Shown piece after piece: positions 14,592 to 15,011 of a stretch of DNA of 15,011 bases. The notes below the pieces were generated by a model. It was given only the letters and a program-made list of their open reading frames with translations. It did no database searches and was not told the origin of the DNA. The translations under genes and the position numbers were made by a program. The stretch is from Sporomusaceae bacterium UBA1887. GTDB taxonomy: Bacteria; Bacillota; Negativicutes; Sporomusales; DSM-15969. The DNA lies in contig DDHB01000018.1 in assembly GCA_002337925.1 (NCBI GenBank), forward strand, positions 18,332 through 33,342, given 5' to 3'. Position 1 is the stretch's first letter, and each line of letters begins with the position of its first letter.

Positions 14592-14987
14592 ATGTCAGAC
14601 TATTTTAGACCATGGGAGGAAGATTATCCTGAGTTCGAAGACTGGGATGAAAATAGCCTTGATGAATTCGGACGGCCAATAGTAGCAGTCGGCTGTAGTC
14701 CCAATAACTGCTATCCTAAGCAAAACTGCTATCCCAGACAGAACTGCTTCCCTAGACAGAATTGCTTCCCTAGGCAAAACTGCTTCCCTAGACAAAACTG
14801 TTTCCCTAGGCAGAACTGCTTCCCTAGACAGAACTGTTTCCCTAGGCAGAACTGTTTCCCTAGGCAGAACTGCTTCCCTAGGCAGAACTGCTTCCCTAGG
14901 CAGAACTGCTTCCCTAGGCAGAACTGCTTCCCCAGGCAGAACTGCAGTCCTCGCAATTGCAGTCCCCGTAACTGCTACCCTCGATAA
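14592..14987 (+). CDS. Cysteine-rich NCxPRQ-repeat protein of unknown function
   Basis: I do not recognise a named family. The 131-residue product has an acidic aromatic head (about residues 1-27, 11 Asp/Glu with Trp and Tyr), a short linker (GRPIVAVGCSPN) and a repeat tail. The tail has 13 hexapeptides (NCYPKQ, NCYPRQ, then 11 NCFPRQ), followed by three pentapeptides (NCSPR twice, NCYPR). In total there are 17 Cys; the tail is strongly basic. There is no signal peptide or membrane segment. The start at 14592 has AGGAGGTG six bases upstream. Regular Cys spacing suggests disulfide cross-linking or metal binding. Given the sporulating host, a spore coat or exosporium component is a reasonable guess. 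It is divergent from pstS, and I see no clear sigma-K or sigma-E promoter. Confidence 0.8.
   Translation: MSDYFRPWEEDYPEFEDWDENSLDEFGRPIVAVGCSPNNCYPKQNCYPRQNCFPRQNCFPRQNCFPRQNCFPRQNCFPRQNCFPRQNCFPRQNCFPRQNCFPRQNCFPRQNCFPRQNCSPRNCSPRNCYPR
14706..14984 (+). repeat. 18-bp tandem repeat array coding NCFPRQ units
   Basis: Thirteen in-frame 18-bp units start at 14706 and run to 14939, then three 15-bp units. Three units (14868, 14886, 14904) are identical, as are those at 14832 and 14850. Within the 11 NCFPRQ units every difference is synonymous (AAC/AAT, TGC/TGT, CCT/CCC, AGA/AGG, CAA/CAG). The pattern indicates recent expansion by slippage or recombination plus selection on the peptide. The outermost units differ most, as usual for arrays that expand from the middle. 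Confidence 0.95.
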
Positions 14988-15011
14988 CATGCCGCAAAAC
15001 AAAAACCACTT

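Noticed and set aside
14706..14984. CRISPR-like array
   Set aside because: The 18-bp units are contiguous with no unique spacers, keep the reading frame throughout and code for a repeated peptide, so this is a coding minisatellite.
14595..15002. Long minus-strand open frames opposite the Cys-rich gene (135 and 75 codons)
   Set aside because: They are by-products of an 18-bp repeat with no stop codon in those frames. They lack ribosome-binding sites, and the synonymous-only variation supports the plus-strand frame.
1..15011. Mobile element, prophage, phage-defence system, tRNA or rRNA
   Set aside because: No transposase, integrase, terminal repeats, nuclease/helicase modules or RNA gene folds are visible; gene content is ordinary core and signalling functions.

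Overview
The window looks like a chromosomal segment of an endospore-forming Firmicute with moderate GC content. The evidence is sporulation genes (yabP, yabQ, a divIC-type gene), a tricistronic gerA-gerB-gerC germinant receptor operon, and candidate sporulation sigma factor promoters. A member of the Sporomusaceae (Negativicutes) would fit, but that placement is inference from gene content and protein style. Almost every gene is on the minus strand; the exceptions are a small membrane protein at 1934-2173 and a cysteine-rich repeat protein at 14592-14987.

Layout in minus-strand (transcription) order from the right. pstS (14343-13474), pstC (13310-12417) and pstA (12415-11462) encode the binding protein and both permeases of a high-affinity phosphate ABC transporter. 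pstS and pstC each have their own Pho-box promoter. A hairpin terminator follows pstS and a strong terminator follows pstA, and no pstB or phoU is present. Next comes a two-gene signalling operon: a dCache chemoreceptor (11279-9147) followed 35 bp later by an EAL-CBS-GGDEF c-di-GMP protein (9111-7282). Its promoter region carries three perfect TTAACA hexamers at 11-bp spacing, placing it by inference in the phosphate-starvation regulon. Then come a SpoIID/LytB-type lipoprotein (7232-6261) with a sigma-G-like promoter and its own terminator, and gerA-gerB-gerC (6111-2174). The last group is yabP (1806-1525), a membrane-anchored lytic transglycosylase (1512-769), yabQ (764-288) and a divIC/ftsB-like gene cut by the window edge (168-1).

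Two themes emerge. The left half is spore biology: germinant sensing, cortex assembly and peptidoglycan remodelling, including a lytic transglycosylase inserted between yabP and yabQ. The right half is phosphate starvation: three near-identical Pho promoters link phosphate import to a chemoreceptor and a c-di-GMP phosphodiesterase candidate, suggesting that phosphate limitation changes behaviour (motility, surface attachment or sporulation commitment) as well as uptake. At the right edge is a 131-residue protein with an acidic head and a tail of 13 hexapeptide and 3 pentapeptide Asn-Cys-X-Pro-Arg repeats. It has no assigned function and could be a spore surface or metal/disulfide-rich structural protein.
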